A stretch of 64,000 bases of DNA from Alphaproteobacteria bacterium (GTDB lineage Bacteria; Pseudomonadota; Alphaproteobacteria; Rhodospirillales; Rhodospirillaceae), in assembly GCA_003246625.1 (NCBI GenBank), contig QJZR01000014.1:133219-197218 (forward strand), read 5' to 3'. This document shows positions 30,795 to 42,256 of this stretch, in pieces (within the stretch, counting starts at the first letter, position 1; every line of letters begins with the position of its first letter). A program made the position numbers and the translations under genes. Below the pieces are notes generated by a model. That model was not told the DNA's origin. It did no database searches and saw only the letters and a list, made by a program, of their open reading frames with translations.

Positions 30795-30817
30795 TATGTT
30801 CGGAAAATATGAACATA
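30795..30817. promoter_or_regulatory. Palindromic LysR-type operator candidate overlapping the lysR start codon
   Basis: TATGTTC-N9-GAACATA, fits T-N11-A; between divergent SLAC1 and lysR genes. Confidence 0.55.
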
Positions 30818-31702
30818 TCGGCGATCACATTCCGGCAGCTTCGGGTTTTCGACGCGGTGGCGCGGCACGGTTCGCTGACCCGCGCCGCGGCGGCGCTGTT
30901 CCTCAGCAAGGCGGCGCTTTCGGTGGCGCTGCGCGATCTGGAGGCGCAGTTGGGCGGGCCGTTGTTCGACCGGATCGGCAACCGGCTGATCCTCAACGCC
31001 TGCGGCGCGCAGTTGCGGCCGATGGCCGACGACATGCTGCAACGGCTGGCGGCGATGGAACGTCTGTTCAAGGGCGAGACCCTGGGCGGGCGGCTGCGCA
31101 TCGGCGCCAGCGTCACCATCGGCAACCATCTTTTGCCGCCGCTGCTGGCGGCGTTCATGGCGCAAGTGGAGATGCCGCGCCCGGAAATCGCCGTCGCCAA
31201 CACCGCGCGGCTGTGCCGCATGATCGAGGGGTTCGAGATCGACGCCGCCTTCGTCGAGGGCGGCGTGCACGGGGCGCCGCTCGACGTCGAGCCGTTGTGG
31301 CGGGACCGTCTGCTGGTGGTCGCCGCGCCCGGCGATGCGCTGGCCGACGGACGGCGGCGGACGGCGGCCGAGCTTTCCGGCCGTACCTGGGTGCTGCGCG
31401 AGGCGGAATCCGGCACCCGCGAGCAGTTCGCCCTGCGCCTGGAACCGGAACTGAAATCCTGGACCCTGGGGTTGGAGTTCGGCAGCAACGAGGCGATCGT
31501 CAACGCGGTGGCGGCGGGGATCGGCCTGGGCTTCCTGTCCGAACACGCCTTGGCCGACGCCCTGGCGGCGGGGCGGGTGGCGCCCGTCCGCTTGACGGCG
31601 CGCCACGACCGCAGTCTCGACCTGGTGACCGCGCCGGGGAAATATCAAAGCCCGCTGTTGCGCCGCTTCCTGGATTTCTGCCGGACGTGGTCGCCGGGCT
31701 AA
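30809..31702 (+). CDS. LysR family transcriptional regulator
   Basis: MNISAITFRQLRVFDAVARHGSLTRAAAALFLSKAALSVALRDLEAQLGGPLFDRIGNRLILN. Confidence 0.95.
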   Translation: MNISAITFRQLRVFDAVARHGSLTRAAAALFLSKAALSVALRDLEAQLGGPLFDRIGNRLILNACGAQLRPMADDMLQRLAAMERLFKGETLGGRLRIGASVTIGNHLLPPLLAAFMAQVEMPRPEIAVANTARLCRMIEGFEIDAAFVEGGVHGAPLDVEPLWRDRLLVVAAPGDALADGRRRTAAELSGRTWVLREAESGTREQFALRLEPELKSWTLGLEFGSNEAIVNAVAAGIGLGFLSEHALADALAAGRVAPVRLTARHDRSLDLVTAPGKYQSPLLRRFLDFCRTWSPG

Positions 31703-32421
31703 AGGCGCATCTGGAAGTTCGACGCGGCGATGTCGCGGGCGAACGCCTGCACCCCTTCCAGGGAATAGGCGGTCAGGTCCTTGCCCAGCATCGGCAGCTT
31801 GTCCAGGACGTCCGGCGGCACGGTGATGATGTGGCAGCCGATTTCGTCCGCCTGCACCAGATGCAGCAGGCCGCGCGTGCTGGCCCAGATCAGCCGCGCC
31901 TTGGGATTGGGGGCGAGGATGGCCAGCGCTTCCTTCATGATCGGCAGGGGGTCGACGCCGGTGTCGGCGACGCGCCCGGCGAAGACCGAGACGATCGACG
32001 GGGTGTCCGGCGACAGGCAGGCGGCGACCGCGCGCACCTGTTCGACGGTGAAGAGCACGGTGACGTTGACCTGCACCCCGGCGGCGGCCAGGCGCTTGAT
32101 CACCGGGCCGGTGAATTCGCCCTTGGCGTTGGTCACCGGAATTTTGACGTTGACGTTCTTGCCCCAGGTGGCGATGACGCGGGCCTGCGCCTCCATTTCG
32201 TCCAGGTCGTCGGAAATCACCTCGACCGCGACCTCGTGGTTCGGCACCGCGGCCAGGATCTTGCGCGCGTAGTCCTCGTAGTCGGCGGCGCCCGCCTTGC
32301 GCATCAGGCTGGGATTGGTGGTGAAGCCGGCGATCTGCGGAACCTTGGCGAATTTCTGGATGCTGGCGAAATCGGCGGAGTCGACGAAGAGTTTGACCTT
32401 AAGCGAGTCGAGGGATTTCAT
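31699..32421 (-). CDS. Transaldolase family protein
   Basis: MKSLDSLKVKLFVDSADFASIQKFAKVPQIAGFTTNPSLMRKAG; VKIPVT; NVTVLFTVEQ; ASTRG. Confidence 0.88.
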   Translation of the reverse strand: MKSLDSLKVKLFVDSADFASIQKFAKVPQIAGFTTNPSLMRKAGAADYEDYARKILAAVPNHEVAVEVISDDLDEMEAQARVIATWGKNVNVKIPVTNAKGEFTGPVIKRLAAAGVQVNVTVLFTVEQVRAVAACLSPDTPSIVSVFAGRVADTGVDPLPIMKEALAILAPNPKARLIWASTRGLLHLVQADEIGCHIITVPPDVLDKLPMLGKDLTAYSLEGVQAFARDIAASNFQMRL

Positions 32422-32509
32422 CGGGCGGATTCCATGGGTGTGAACGGGCGCGCCGTCCCATTGGGACGGCGCGGCAAAGTATAAACCGGATACCCGGGGG
32501 AGTTCCAGG

Positions 32510-32689
32510 TTAAGCGGCGAGACGCCGTTGCGCGTTGGCCACCACCGCCTTGAGGGCGTCGAGGTCGATGCCGTCGCGGTGCAGGATCGCTTGCAGGATC
32601 GGGTCGCCATAGAGCTCGTCCAGGGGCGGTTCGCACGAACCGGCGAAAATGGCGGGGTCGAGGCGGAGAGTCGGCGGTTGGTTCGACAT
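32510..32689 (-). CDS. 59-aa hypothetical protein
   Basis: MSNQPPTLRLDPAIFAGSCEPPLDELYGDPILQAILHRDGIDLDALKAVVANAQRRLAA; purine-rich AAGGAGG 6 nt upstream of ATG. Confidence 0.6.
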   Translation of the reverse strand: MSNQPPTLRLDPAIFAGSCEPPLDELYGDPILQAILHRDGIDLDALKAVVANAQRRLAA

Positions 32690-32831
32690 TGCGGCCTCCT
32701 TCAGGGGGGGACGTGCGGGCGTTGGGCCTCTGCGGTTACCCTGTATCATCTGGGGGCGGCTGGCCGTGATGTCCATCACGGTTCCGGTGCATTTCACGTA
32801 ACGCCAATAAAACCCATGGTTTTTTGTCATG

Positions 32832-32865
32832 AAAAAACGCGGCGGAGGGGGCTGCCTCCGCCGCG
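32832..32865 (-). terminator. Rho-independent terminator downstream of acnA
   Basis: CGCGGCGGAGG-N6-CCTCCGCCGCG; followed on minus strand by TTTTTT. Confidence 0.85.
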
Positions 32866-32885
32866 CTTCGTAAGCGGTTACGTGG

Positions 32886-35564
<2,679 letters not shown>

Positions 35565-35728
35565 GAAGTATCCTCCGATCTTCGTTTCGGGTTGGAATGC
35601 GCGATGACAGGACGTGCGAAACACCGGGGACCCCCGGTGGCGAGTGGCGACTCCGATCGGCACGTCGGATCGGTCTAGATTTAACCCTTCCACCGGCAAG
35701 GACAAGAACCTGTCGGCGGCGGCGGGCA

Positions 35729-35911
35729 AAAAACCAGGCCGGGCTCTGCCCGGACCCGCAAAGGGGCTTGGCCCCTTTGATCCCATAACGTGTTTTCGCC
35801 GCGTCAGCGGCAATCGACCTTCACGCCGCGTGACGGTTTTATCGCGCTGCGCGCAAGAACCTTAAGGAATGGGAGGCGCGGAGGGGCCTAGCCCCTCCGC
35901 AAGGTTTTTCA
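35729..35911. repeat. Dispersed composite hairpin repeat, copy 2
   Basis: CAAAGGGGC-TTG-GCCCCTTTG, TTTTCGCCGCGTCAGCGGCAATCGACCTTCACGCCGCGTG, GCGGAGGGGC-CTA-GCCCCTCCGC-AAGGTTTTTCA. Confidence 0.8.
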
Positions 35912-36484
35912 CTTCTCCGGCAGGCCGTCGAAATCGGCGCCGAGGTCGGCTTGCCAGGGGCGGGCCTTTTCCAGCGCCACCATCCCGGCGACCAGCGCCG
36001 CGGCGAGGGCCAGGGCCACCGCCCAGAACGGCAGGCCGATCAGCTTGTCCAGGGTCAGCTTGCCCGGCCCGCCCGAGATCAGGGGCTTGAGCGCCGGTTC
36101 GGCGTAGCCGAAGGAAATCGCCCCGGCCAGGCCGCCCGCCAGGGCGAACCAGGCGTCGCGGTAGCCGACGCCCACCTGCGCGAGAAGGGTGCCCGGGCAG
36201 GCCCCGGCAAGGACGATGCCGACGCCGAGCAACACGCCGCCCACCGCGTCGGCGACGTATTCCGTGCCCTTGGGGTGCAGCTTCACCCCCCAGATGCCGT
36301 TGAGGGCGGCGAGGACGATCAGGCCGGTGGCGGTGGCGGCCAGGAACATCTTCAGCATGGTGAAGGTGCGGAACTGCATCTGGCCGACGATCACGCCGGG
36401 CTCGAAGACGCGGCCCTTTTCCAGCGCGAAGCCGAACGCCGCGCCCATCACCAAGCCAAGAACGATCATGCGATAGGTTTCCAT
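35909..36484 (-). CDS. YeeE/YedE family (DUF6691-like) membrane protein
   Basis: METYRMIVLGLVMGAAFGFALEKGRVFEPGVIVGQM; GVGIVLAGACPGTLLAQVG. Confidence 0.85.
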   Translation of the reverse strand: METYRMIVLGLVMGAAFGFALEKGRVFEPGVIVGQMQFRTFTMLKMFLAATATGLIVLAALNGIWGVKLHPKGTEYVADAVGGVLLGVGIVLAGACPGTLLAQVGVGYRDAWFALAGGLAGAISFGYAEPALKPLISGGPGKLTLDKLIGLPFWAVALALAAALVAGMVALEKARPWQADLGADFDGLPEK

Positions 36485-36496
36485 GGCGGCGGCTCC

Positions 36497-37072
36497 TTAA
36501 ACCTTACGGAAGAAAAGGGCGGTGACGATGCCGCCGGCGAACATCGCGGCGACCGCGATCGACGATCCGACCGCCAACTGGGCGAGGCCCGAGATGCCGT
36601 GGCCGCTGGTGCAGCCGCCCGCGATGCGCGCGCCGAACAGCAGCACGAAACCACCGACGAAGGCCATCGCGGCGCGGGCGGGGAAGCCCTTAACCCCCGC
36701 CGCCTTTGCCCAGACCGGCGACATCGCGCCGCGCAGCGAGCCCGAGGCCTTCGCCGAAAGGAAGGCGCCGAGGGCGATGCCGACGACCAGGGCGACCTGC
36801 CACCAGTTCTTGCCGCCCGCCGCGTGCTTGGCGAAATAGGCGATGTTCATCGCGCTTTCGTCGAACAGGGCGGCGATGTGGCCGCCGACGGTGACGAACG
36901 ACGACGAGGCGCCGAGCGCGGTGTTGACCAGCAGGAAGGCGGGAATCTGCAACAGGCCGATCAGGATGCCCGCGGCATAGGGCGACCACGCCTGACGCCG
37001 CAGCAGAGAACGGCTTTTGCGCCAGGGGCAGTGCGGCGACAGGCCGTTTTCGTCATAGGTGGGTTCGGACAT
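36497..37072 (-). CDS. YeeE/YedE family thiosulfate-transporter-like membrane protein
   Basis: LLFGARIAGGCTSGHGISGLAQLAVGS signature. Confidence 0.87.
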   Translation of the reverse strand: MSEPTYDENGLSPHCPWRKSRSLLRRQAWSPYAAGILIGLLQIPAFLLVNTALGASSSFVTVGGHIAALFDESAMNIAYFAKHAAGGKNWWQVALVVGIALGAFLSAKASGSLRGAMSPVWAKAAGVKGFPARAAMAFVGGFVLLFGARIAGGCTSGHGISGLAQLAVGSSIAVAAMFAGGIVTALFFRKV

Positions 37073-37096
37073 GGGGATGTCTCTCCGTTTCAGGGG

Positions 37097-37122
37097 TATC
37101 TAATATAAGCAATATCTAATAT
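37097..37122 (-). promoter_or_regulatory. Direct repeat TATCTAATAT x2 (16-bp period), candidate operator of the YeeE/YedE pair
   Basis: Identical decamers at 37097-37106 and 37113-37122, about 25 bp upstream of the ATG at 37072, AT-rich island in GC-rich DNA. Confidence 0.5.
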
Positions 37123-37194
37123 TAATGCCGCCACGTCAAGGGGGGAGGTTCCGGCGCGGCGAATTCGGATGTAAAACCGGCGGGTTCGGGTATC

Positions 37195-37851
37195 ATGCGG
37201 AATATGCACGAGAATCCGTTTTCCGCGCCGCTGACGTCCGGTTTCTTCCCGCTGATTCTGCGGGGAGTGGGGTATGCGCGCGGCGAGGCGGCGGTGCTGG
37301 GCGGCGTCGACATGGTGGTCGAGGCGGGCAGCCTGTCGATCCTGCGCGGCGCCAACGGCGCGGGCAAGACGACGCTTTTGCGCCTGTTGGCCGGACTGGT
37401 GCGCCCGGCGGCGGGGGCGGCGGCCTGGGCCGACGGCGCGCGGCCCGCCCGGGTGCCGGAACGCGCCATCCTGATCGGCCATCAGGATGCCTTGAAGTCC
37501 GCCTTGACGGTGGCCGAGAACCTGGATTTCTGGAGCGGCTTTTCCGGCCTGGCGGAGACTCCCTGGCCGCGCGGCAGCGACCCGTTTTCGGTGTGGGCGC
37601 ACGCCGACGTGCCGGTGCGGGCGCTGTCCGCCGGGCAAAGGCGCCGCGCCGCGCTGACCCGGCTGGCGTTTTCCTCGGCGCCCTTGTGGCTGCTCGACGA
37701 GCCGACCACCGCGCTCGACGCGGCGGCGCGGCGGATCGTTTGGGAACTGGTTGCGGCGCATCGGCGGCGCGGCGGCGCGGTGGTGGTGGCGATGCACGGC
37801 GAGACGACGCCCGAGGGGGCCGCCGAACTCACCCTGGGAGGCGGCGGATGA
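37195..37851 (+). CDS. ccmA: Heme ABC exporter ATP-binding protein CcmA
   Basis: LRGANGAGKTTLLRLLAGLVRP; LSAGQRRRAALTRL; WLLDEPTTALD; first gene of ccm operon. Confidence 0.95.
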   Translation: MRNMHENPFSAPLTSGFFPLILRGVGYARGEAAVLGGVDMVVEAGSLSILRGANGAGKTTLLRLLAGLVRPAAGAAAWADGARPARVPERAILIGHQDALKSALTVAENLDFWSGFSGLAETPWPRGSDPFSVWAHADVPVRALSAGQRRRAALTRLAFSSAPLWLLDEPTTALDAAARRIVWELVAAHRRRGGAVVVAMHGETTPEGAAELTLGGGG

Positions 37852-38513
37852 ACGCGTTCCTGTCGGTGCTCGGCCGCGACCTGCGCCTGGCCTGCCGCGA
37901 CGGCGCGGGGGCCTGGATGGTGCTGGGGTTCTTCGCCGTCGGCGTCGCGGTGTTTCCGCTGGGCATCGGGCCGGAGCCGCAGGTGCTGGCCCGCGTCGCC
38001 CCCGGCGTGCTGTGGGCGATGGCGCTGCTTTCCGCGATGCTGTCCTTCGACGCGCTGTTCGAGGACGATTTCCGCGACGGCAGCCTGGAGCCGATGCTGA
38101 CCGGCGCCCTGGCGCCGGAGACCCTGGTCCTGGCCAAGGCCCTGTCGCACTGGCTGGTGACCGGCCTGCCGTTGTGCCTGGCGGCGCCGTTGCTGGGCTT
38201 CCTGTTGCATCTGCCGCACGCGGCGATGCCGGTGCTGTTCGTCTCGCTGCTGCTCGGCACCCCGGCGCTGTCGCTGTTGGGGACGCTGGGTGCGGCGTTG
38301 GCCCTGGGGGCGCGGCGCGCCACCGTGCTGTTGGCCCTGATGGTGCTGCCGCTGGCCGCGCCGGTGCTGATTTTCGGCGCGGGGGCGGTGGATTTGGCGG
38401 TCGCGGGGTTGGCGCCGGGGTCGCCGCTTCTCATCTTGGGGGGCATGGCGCTGGCGTTGCTGGCGGTGTGTCCGGTGGCCGCTGCGGCGGCGTTGCGGCA
38501 GGCGGTGGAGTAG
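37848..38513 (+). CDS. ccmB: Heme exporter protein CcmB
   Basis: MNAFLSVLGRDLRLACRDGAGAW...FEDDFRDGSLEPMLTG; ATGA overlap with ccmA. Confidence 0.95.
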   Translation: MNAFLSVLGRDLRLACRDGAGAWMVLGFFAVGVAVFPLGIGPEPQVLARVAPGVLWAMALLSAMLSFDALFEDDFRDGSLEPMLTGALAPETLVLAKALSHWLVTGLPLCLAAPLLGFLLHLPHAAMPVLFVSLLLGTPALSLLGTLGAALALGARRATVLLALMVLPLAAPVLIFGAGAVDLAVAGLAPGSPLLILGGMALALLAVCPVAAAAALRQAVE

Positions 38514-38516
38514 GAC

Positions 38517-39275
38517 GTGGCAGGGGGTTCGGCGGTAAAGGCGGTTCGGCAGGCGGCGCTGCGGGCGATGGAGCCCGCGCGGTTCGTCGCCCTGTGCGGC
38601 CGGGTGCTGCCCTTCGCCGTGGCGCTGGCGGTGGCGATGCTGGCCGCCGGGCTGCTGTTCTCCCTGGCGTTGTCCCCCGCCGACTATCAGCAGGGGGAGA
38701 GCGTGCGCATCATGTACGTGCACGTGCCCGCCGCCTGGATGGCGCTGTTCGTCTATGCCCTGGTCGCGGTGCTGGGCGGCGTCGGACTGGCCTTCGGGCA
38801 CGCGCTGGCCTTTCACGCGGCGCGCGCCGCCGCCCCCCTGGGCGCCGCCTTCGCCTTGCTGTGTCTGGTCAGCGGGTCCTTGTGGGGCAAGCCGATGTGG
38901 GGCGCCTGGTGGGTGTGGGACGCGCGCCTGACCTCGATGCTGCTGCTGTTCTTCCTTTATCTCGGCCAGATCGCGCTCTCCGGCGCCTTCGACCGTCAGG
39001 CGCGCGGCGACCGGGCGGCGGCGGTGCTGGCCCTGGTGGGGTGCGTCAACCTGCCGGTGGTGAAGTTCTCGGTGGACTGGTGGCACACCCTGCATCAGCC
39101 GGCCAGCGTGTTCAAATTCGGCGGGCCGAGCATCGATCCCTCGATGCTGTTGCCGCTGCTGTTGATGGCGGGGGCGTTCAAGGCGGTCTTCTTCGCGTTG
39201 TGGCTGATCCGGACCCGCACCGCGGTGGCGGCGTCGCGCGTTGCCGCGGCAAGGCTGGCGGGAGGGGCGCGATGA
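38517..39275 (+). CDS. ccmC: Heme exporter protein CcmC (GTG start)
   Basis: RIMYVHVPAAWMALFVY; SLWGKPMWGAWWVWDARLTSML; SVDWWHTLHQPAS. Confidence 0.97.
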   Translation: MAGGSAVKAVRQAALRAMEPARFVALCGRVLPFAVALAVAMLAAGLLFSLALSPADYQQGESVRIMYVHVPAAWMALFVYALVAVLGGVGLAFGHALAFHAARAAAPLGAAFALLCLVSGSLWGKPMWGAWWVWDARLTSMLLLFFLYLGQIALSGAFDRQARGDRAAAVLALVGCVNLPVVKFSVDWWHTLHQPASVFKFGGPSIDPSMLLPLLLMAGAFKAVFFALWLIRTRTAVAASRVAAARLAGGAR

Positions 39276-39424
39276 TCGATCCGGCGTCTCCCTATCTGTC
39301 CTACGTCGCCGCCGCCTATGGCGCCTGCGCCGTGGTGTTGGGCGGCATGACGTGGCGGGCGTGGCGCGGCTGGCGCCGGGTGCGCGACGCCTGGGACCGC
39401 GTGCAGCGGAGGGACCGTCCGTGA
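39272..39424 (+). CDS. ccmD: Heme exporter protein CcmD (50 aa)
   Basis: MIDPASPYLSYVAAAYGACAVVLGGMTWRAWRGWRRVRDAWDRVQRRDRP; overlaps ccmC and ccmE. Confidence 0.85.
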   Translation: MIDPASPYLSYVAAAYGACAVVLGGMTWRAWRGWRRVRDAWDRVQRRDRP

Positions 39425-39855
39425 GCCGCAGGCGGCAGAGGCTGGTTTGGCTGGGGGTGGGCCTGGGCGCGGTGTTCGCCGCCGGGGCCCTGGTGCTGAG
39501 CGCGCTGGACGACAGCCTGACCTTCTTCTATGGCCCCGCCGATCTGGTGGAGCGTCCCGACGCCTTTTCCCGCCGGGTGCGGCTGGGCGGCCTGGTCGAA
39601 CCGGGCAGCCTGGTGCGCGAGGGCGCGGCGGTGCGTTTCACCGTCACCGACGGCCAGGTCAGCCTGCCGGTGACCTTTTCCGGCGTGCTGCCCGACCTGT
39701 TCCGCGAGGGGCAGGGGGTGGTGGCGGAAGGCCGCCTGAGCCAGGACGGCCACTTCGCCGCCGAGACGGTGCTGGCCAAGCATGACGAAAACTACATGCC
39801 GCGCGAGGTCGCCGAGGTGCTGAAGCAGAACGGCGAGTGGCGGGCGGCGCGATGA
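39421..39855 (+). CDS. ccmE: Cytochrome c maturation protein CcmE (GTG start)
   Basis: SRRRQRLVWLGVGLGAVFAAGALVLSALDDSLTFFYGPADL...LAKHDENYMPREV with heme-binding His motif. Confidence 0.95.
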   Translation: MSRRRQRLVWLGVGLGAVFAAGALVLSALDDSLTFFYGPADLVERPDAFSRRVRLGGLVEPGSLVREGAAVRFTVTDGQVSLPVTFSGVLPDLFREGQGVVAEGRLSQDGHFAAETVLAKHDENYMPREVAEVLKQNGEWRAAR

Positions 39856-41735
39856 CCGTCGAGGCCGGCCACTTCGCCCTGCTGCTGGCCCTGGCCTTCG
39901 CCCTGGTGCAGGCGCTGGCCCTGCCCGTGGCGCGTCTGGCCGCGCGGCCGGGGCTGGCCGGGGTGGCGCCCGCCGCCGCCGCCGCGCAGGCGGTGGCGAT
40001 GGCGGTGGCGATGGCGGCGCTGGTTCACGCCTTCGCGGGATCCGACTTCTCGGTGCGGGTGGTGGCGGAGAACTCCCACACCGCCAAGCCGATGCTCTAC
40101 AAGGTGGCGGCGGCCTGGGGGCACCACGAGGGCTCGCTGTTGTTGTGGGCGACCCTGCTGGCCGCCTTCGGCGGGGTCTTCGCCCTGTGGCGGCAGGGGC
40201 TGCCCGCCGCGACGAGGCTTTACACCCTGGCGGCGCTGGGCGTCGTCGGCGTCGGCGTGCTGGCCTTCGTCGCCCTTGCCTCCAACCCCTTCGACCGCCT
40301 GTCCCCGGCACCGATCGAGGGACGCGGCCTCAACCCGCTGCTGCAGGACCCCGGCCTCGCCTTTCACCCGCCGTTGCTCTATGTCGGCAGCGTCGGCGTC
40401 TCGGTGGCCTTCGCCCTGGCGGTGGCCGCCCTGCTGCGCGGCAATCTGGGGCCGGGCTGGGCGCGGGCGACGCGCTTCTGGACCCTGGTCGCCTGGATCT
40501 TCCTGACCGTCGGCATCGCGCTTGGCGCCGCCTGGGCCTATGCCGAGCTCGGCTGGGGGGGCTGGTGGTTCTGGGACCCGGTGGAGAATTCCGCCCTGTT
40601 GCCCTGGCTGTCCGCCGCCGCCCTGTTGCATGCCCTGGGCGGGGTGGAGCGGCGTGGCGGCGCCGAGGCCTGGGCGGTGATTCTGGCCATCCTCGGTTTT
40701 TCCTTCAGCCTGCTCGGCATGTTCCTGGTGCGCTCCGGCGTGTTGACCTCGGTGCACGCCTTTGCCGCCGACCCCTTGCGCGGGGTGTTCATCCTGGCCC
40801 TGTTCGCGGCGATCGCGGGTGGCGCCTTGGTTCTGTTCGCGCTGCGCGGCGGCAGGCTTTCCCGCCACGTCGCCTTTGCCCCCCTGTCGCGCGACGGGGC
40901 GCGGTTGCTCGGCACCGTGCTGTTGATCGTCGCCGCCGGGGTGGTGCTGTTCGGCACCGTCTATCCCCTGCTGGCCGAGGCCCTGAACCTCGGGCGGCTG
41001 TCGGTGGGCGCGCCCTTCTTCGACGCCACGGTGCTGCCCCTGTTGGCGCCGGTGGTGGCGCTGATGGCGGTGGGGCCGCTGCTCCGGCCCGGACGCGACG
41101 CGGCACGGCGGATTTGGCCGACCTTCGTGGCGGTGGCGGCGGTGGGGCTGGCGGCGGCGGGACTTTCGGCGCGCTGGGGCGGCTGGGCGGCGGCGGGGTT
41201 CGGTCTTGCCGCGATGCTGGCGGCGGGGTGCGCGGCGGTCCTGTGGGCGGAGCGCCGTACCCTTTCCCGGCGGCGGCTGGGGATGGTCGTCGCGCATCTG
41301 GGGCTGGCGGTCGGCCTGGCCGGGATCACCGGCGGCAGCCGTCTGGCGGCGGAAGGCATCGCCGCCCTGCCCGAGGGCGGCGCGCTGAGCGTGGCGGGGC
41401 GCGACTTCGTGCTGGCGTCGGTGATCGAGGTGCCGGGTCCGAACTATCTGGCCCGCCGCGCCGAAATCGTCGAGGCGGGTGGCGTCGTGCTGCGTCCCGA
41501 GGCGCGGCTGTACGAAACGCCGCGTCAGGCGACCAGCGAGGCGGCGATCGTCTCTTCCCCGTGGGGCGACACCTACGCGGTAATCGGCGAGTCCGACGCC
41601 AGCGGCCGTTGGGTGGTGCGGATGTTCGTCAAGCCGCTGCTGCCCTGGCTGTGGGCGGGCGCGGTGTTGATGGCGGCGGGCGGGGCGTTGGCCCTGACCG
41701 CGCGGACGGCCCCGTCGGCGCGGAGGCAACCATGA
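39852..41735 (+). CDS. ccmF: Heme lyase CcmF
   Basis: AAWGHHEGSLLLWA; WGGWWFWDPVENSALLPWL; SLLGMFLVRSGVLTSVHAFA. Confidence 0.97.
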   Translation: MTVEAGHFALLLALAFALVQALALPVARLAARPGLAGVAPAAAAAQAVAMAVAMAALVHAFAGSDFSVRVVAENSHTAKPMLYKVAAAWGHHEGSLLLWATLLAAFGGVFALWRQGLPAATRLYTLAALGVVGVGVLAFVALASNPFDRLSPAPIEGRGLNPLLQDPGLAFHPPLLYVGSVGVSVAFALAVAALLRGNLGPGWARATRFWTLVAWIFLTVGIALGAAWAYAELGWGGWWFWDPVENSALLPWLSAAALLHALGGVERRGGAEAWAVILAILGFSFSLLGMFLVRSGVLTSVHAFAADPLRGVFILALFAAIAGGALVLFALRGGRLSRHVAFAPLSRDGARLLGTVLLIVAAGVVLFGTVYPLLAEALNLGRLSVGAPFFDATVLPLLAPVVALMAVGPLLRPGRDAARRIWPTFVAVAAVGLAAAGLSARWGGWAAAGFGLAAMLAAGCAAVLWAERRTLSRRRLGMVVAHLGLAVGLAGITGGSRLAAEGIAALPEGGALSVAGRDFVLASVIEVPGPNYLARRAEIVEAGGVVLRPEARLYETPRQATSEAAIVSSPWGDTYAVIGESDASGRWVVRMFVKPLLPWLWAGAVLMAAGGALALTARTAPSARRQP

Positions 41736-42256
41736 CGGCGCGGCGGATGATTTTGTGGCTGCCCCTGGCGGCGCTGCTTCTGTTGCTGGCGGTGGCGGGG
41801 GTGCGCCTCTCCCGGCCGGAGGCGCCCTTGCCCTCGCCCCTGGTCGGCAAGCCGGTGCCGGACTTCGCCCTGCCGCTGCTGGGCGGCGACGGCGTGCTTG
41901 CCGCCGCCGCGCTGCGCGGACGGCCGGTGGTGGTCAACGTCTTCGCCTCGTGGTGCGTCGCCTGCGCCGCCGAGCATCCGGTGTGGCTGGCGGCGGCGCA
42001 GGAGGCGGAGATCGTCGGCATCGCCTGGATGGACGATCCGGAAAAGACCCGCGCCTGGCTGGCCGAACGCGGCGACCCCTATCGCGCCGTCGGCGTCGAC
42101 CGCGACAGCCGCGCCGCGCTGGACCTGGGCGTCACCGGCGCGCCGGAAACCTATGTCCTGGCCGCCGACGGGCGGATCGTCTTCAAGTTCGCCGGAGTGG
42201 TGACGCCGGAAATCTGGCGGCGGCGCATCCGCCCCCTGTTGGGGGGCGGCTCATGA
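41732..42256 (+). CDS. ccmG: DsbE/CcmG thiol:disulfide interchange protein
   Basis: LVGKPVPDFALPLL...VVNVFASWCVACAAEHP; GVTGAPETYV. Confidence 0.94.
   Translation: MTARRMILWLPLAALLLLLAVAGVRLSRPEAPLPSPLVGKPVPDFALPLLGGDGVLAAAALRGRPVVVNVFASWCVACAAEHPVWLAAAQEAEIVGIAWMDDPEKTRAWLAERGDPYRAVGVDRDSRAALDLGVTGAPETYVLAADGRIVFKFAGVVTPEIWRRRIRPLLGGGS

Noticed and set aside
37482-39095. 537-aa minus-strand Q/R/H-rich ORF
   Set aside because: Antisense to ccmA-ccmC, artefact; the same applies to 39792..41729.
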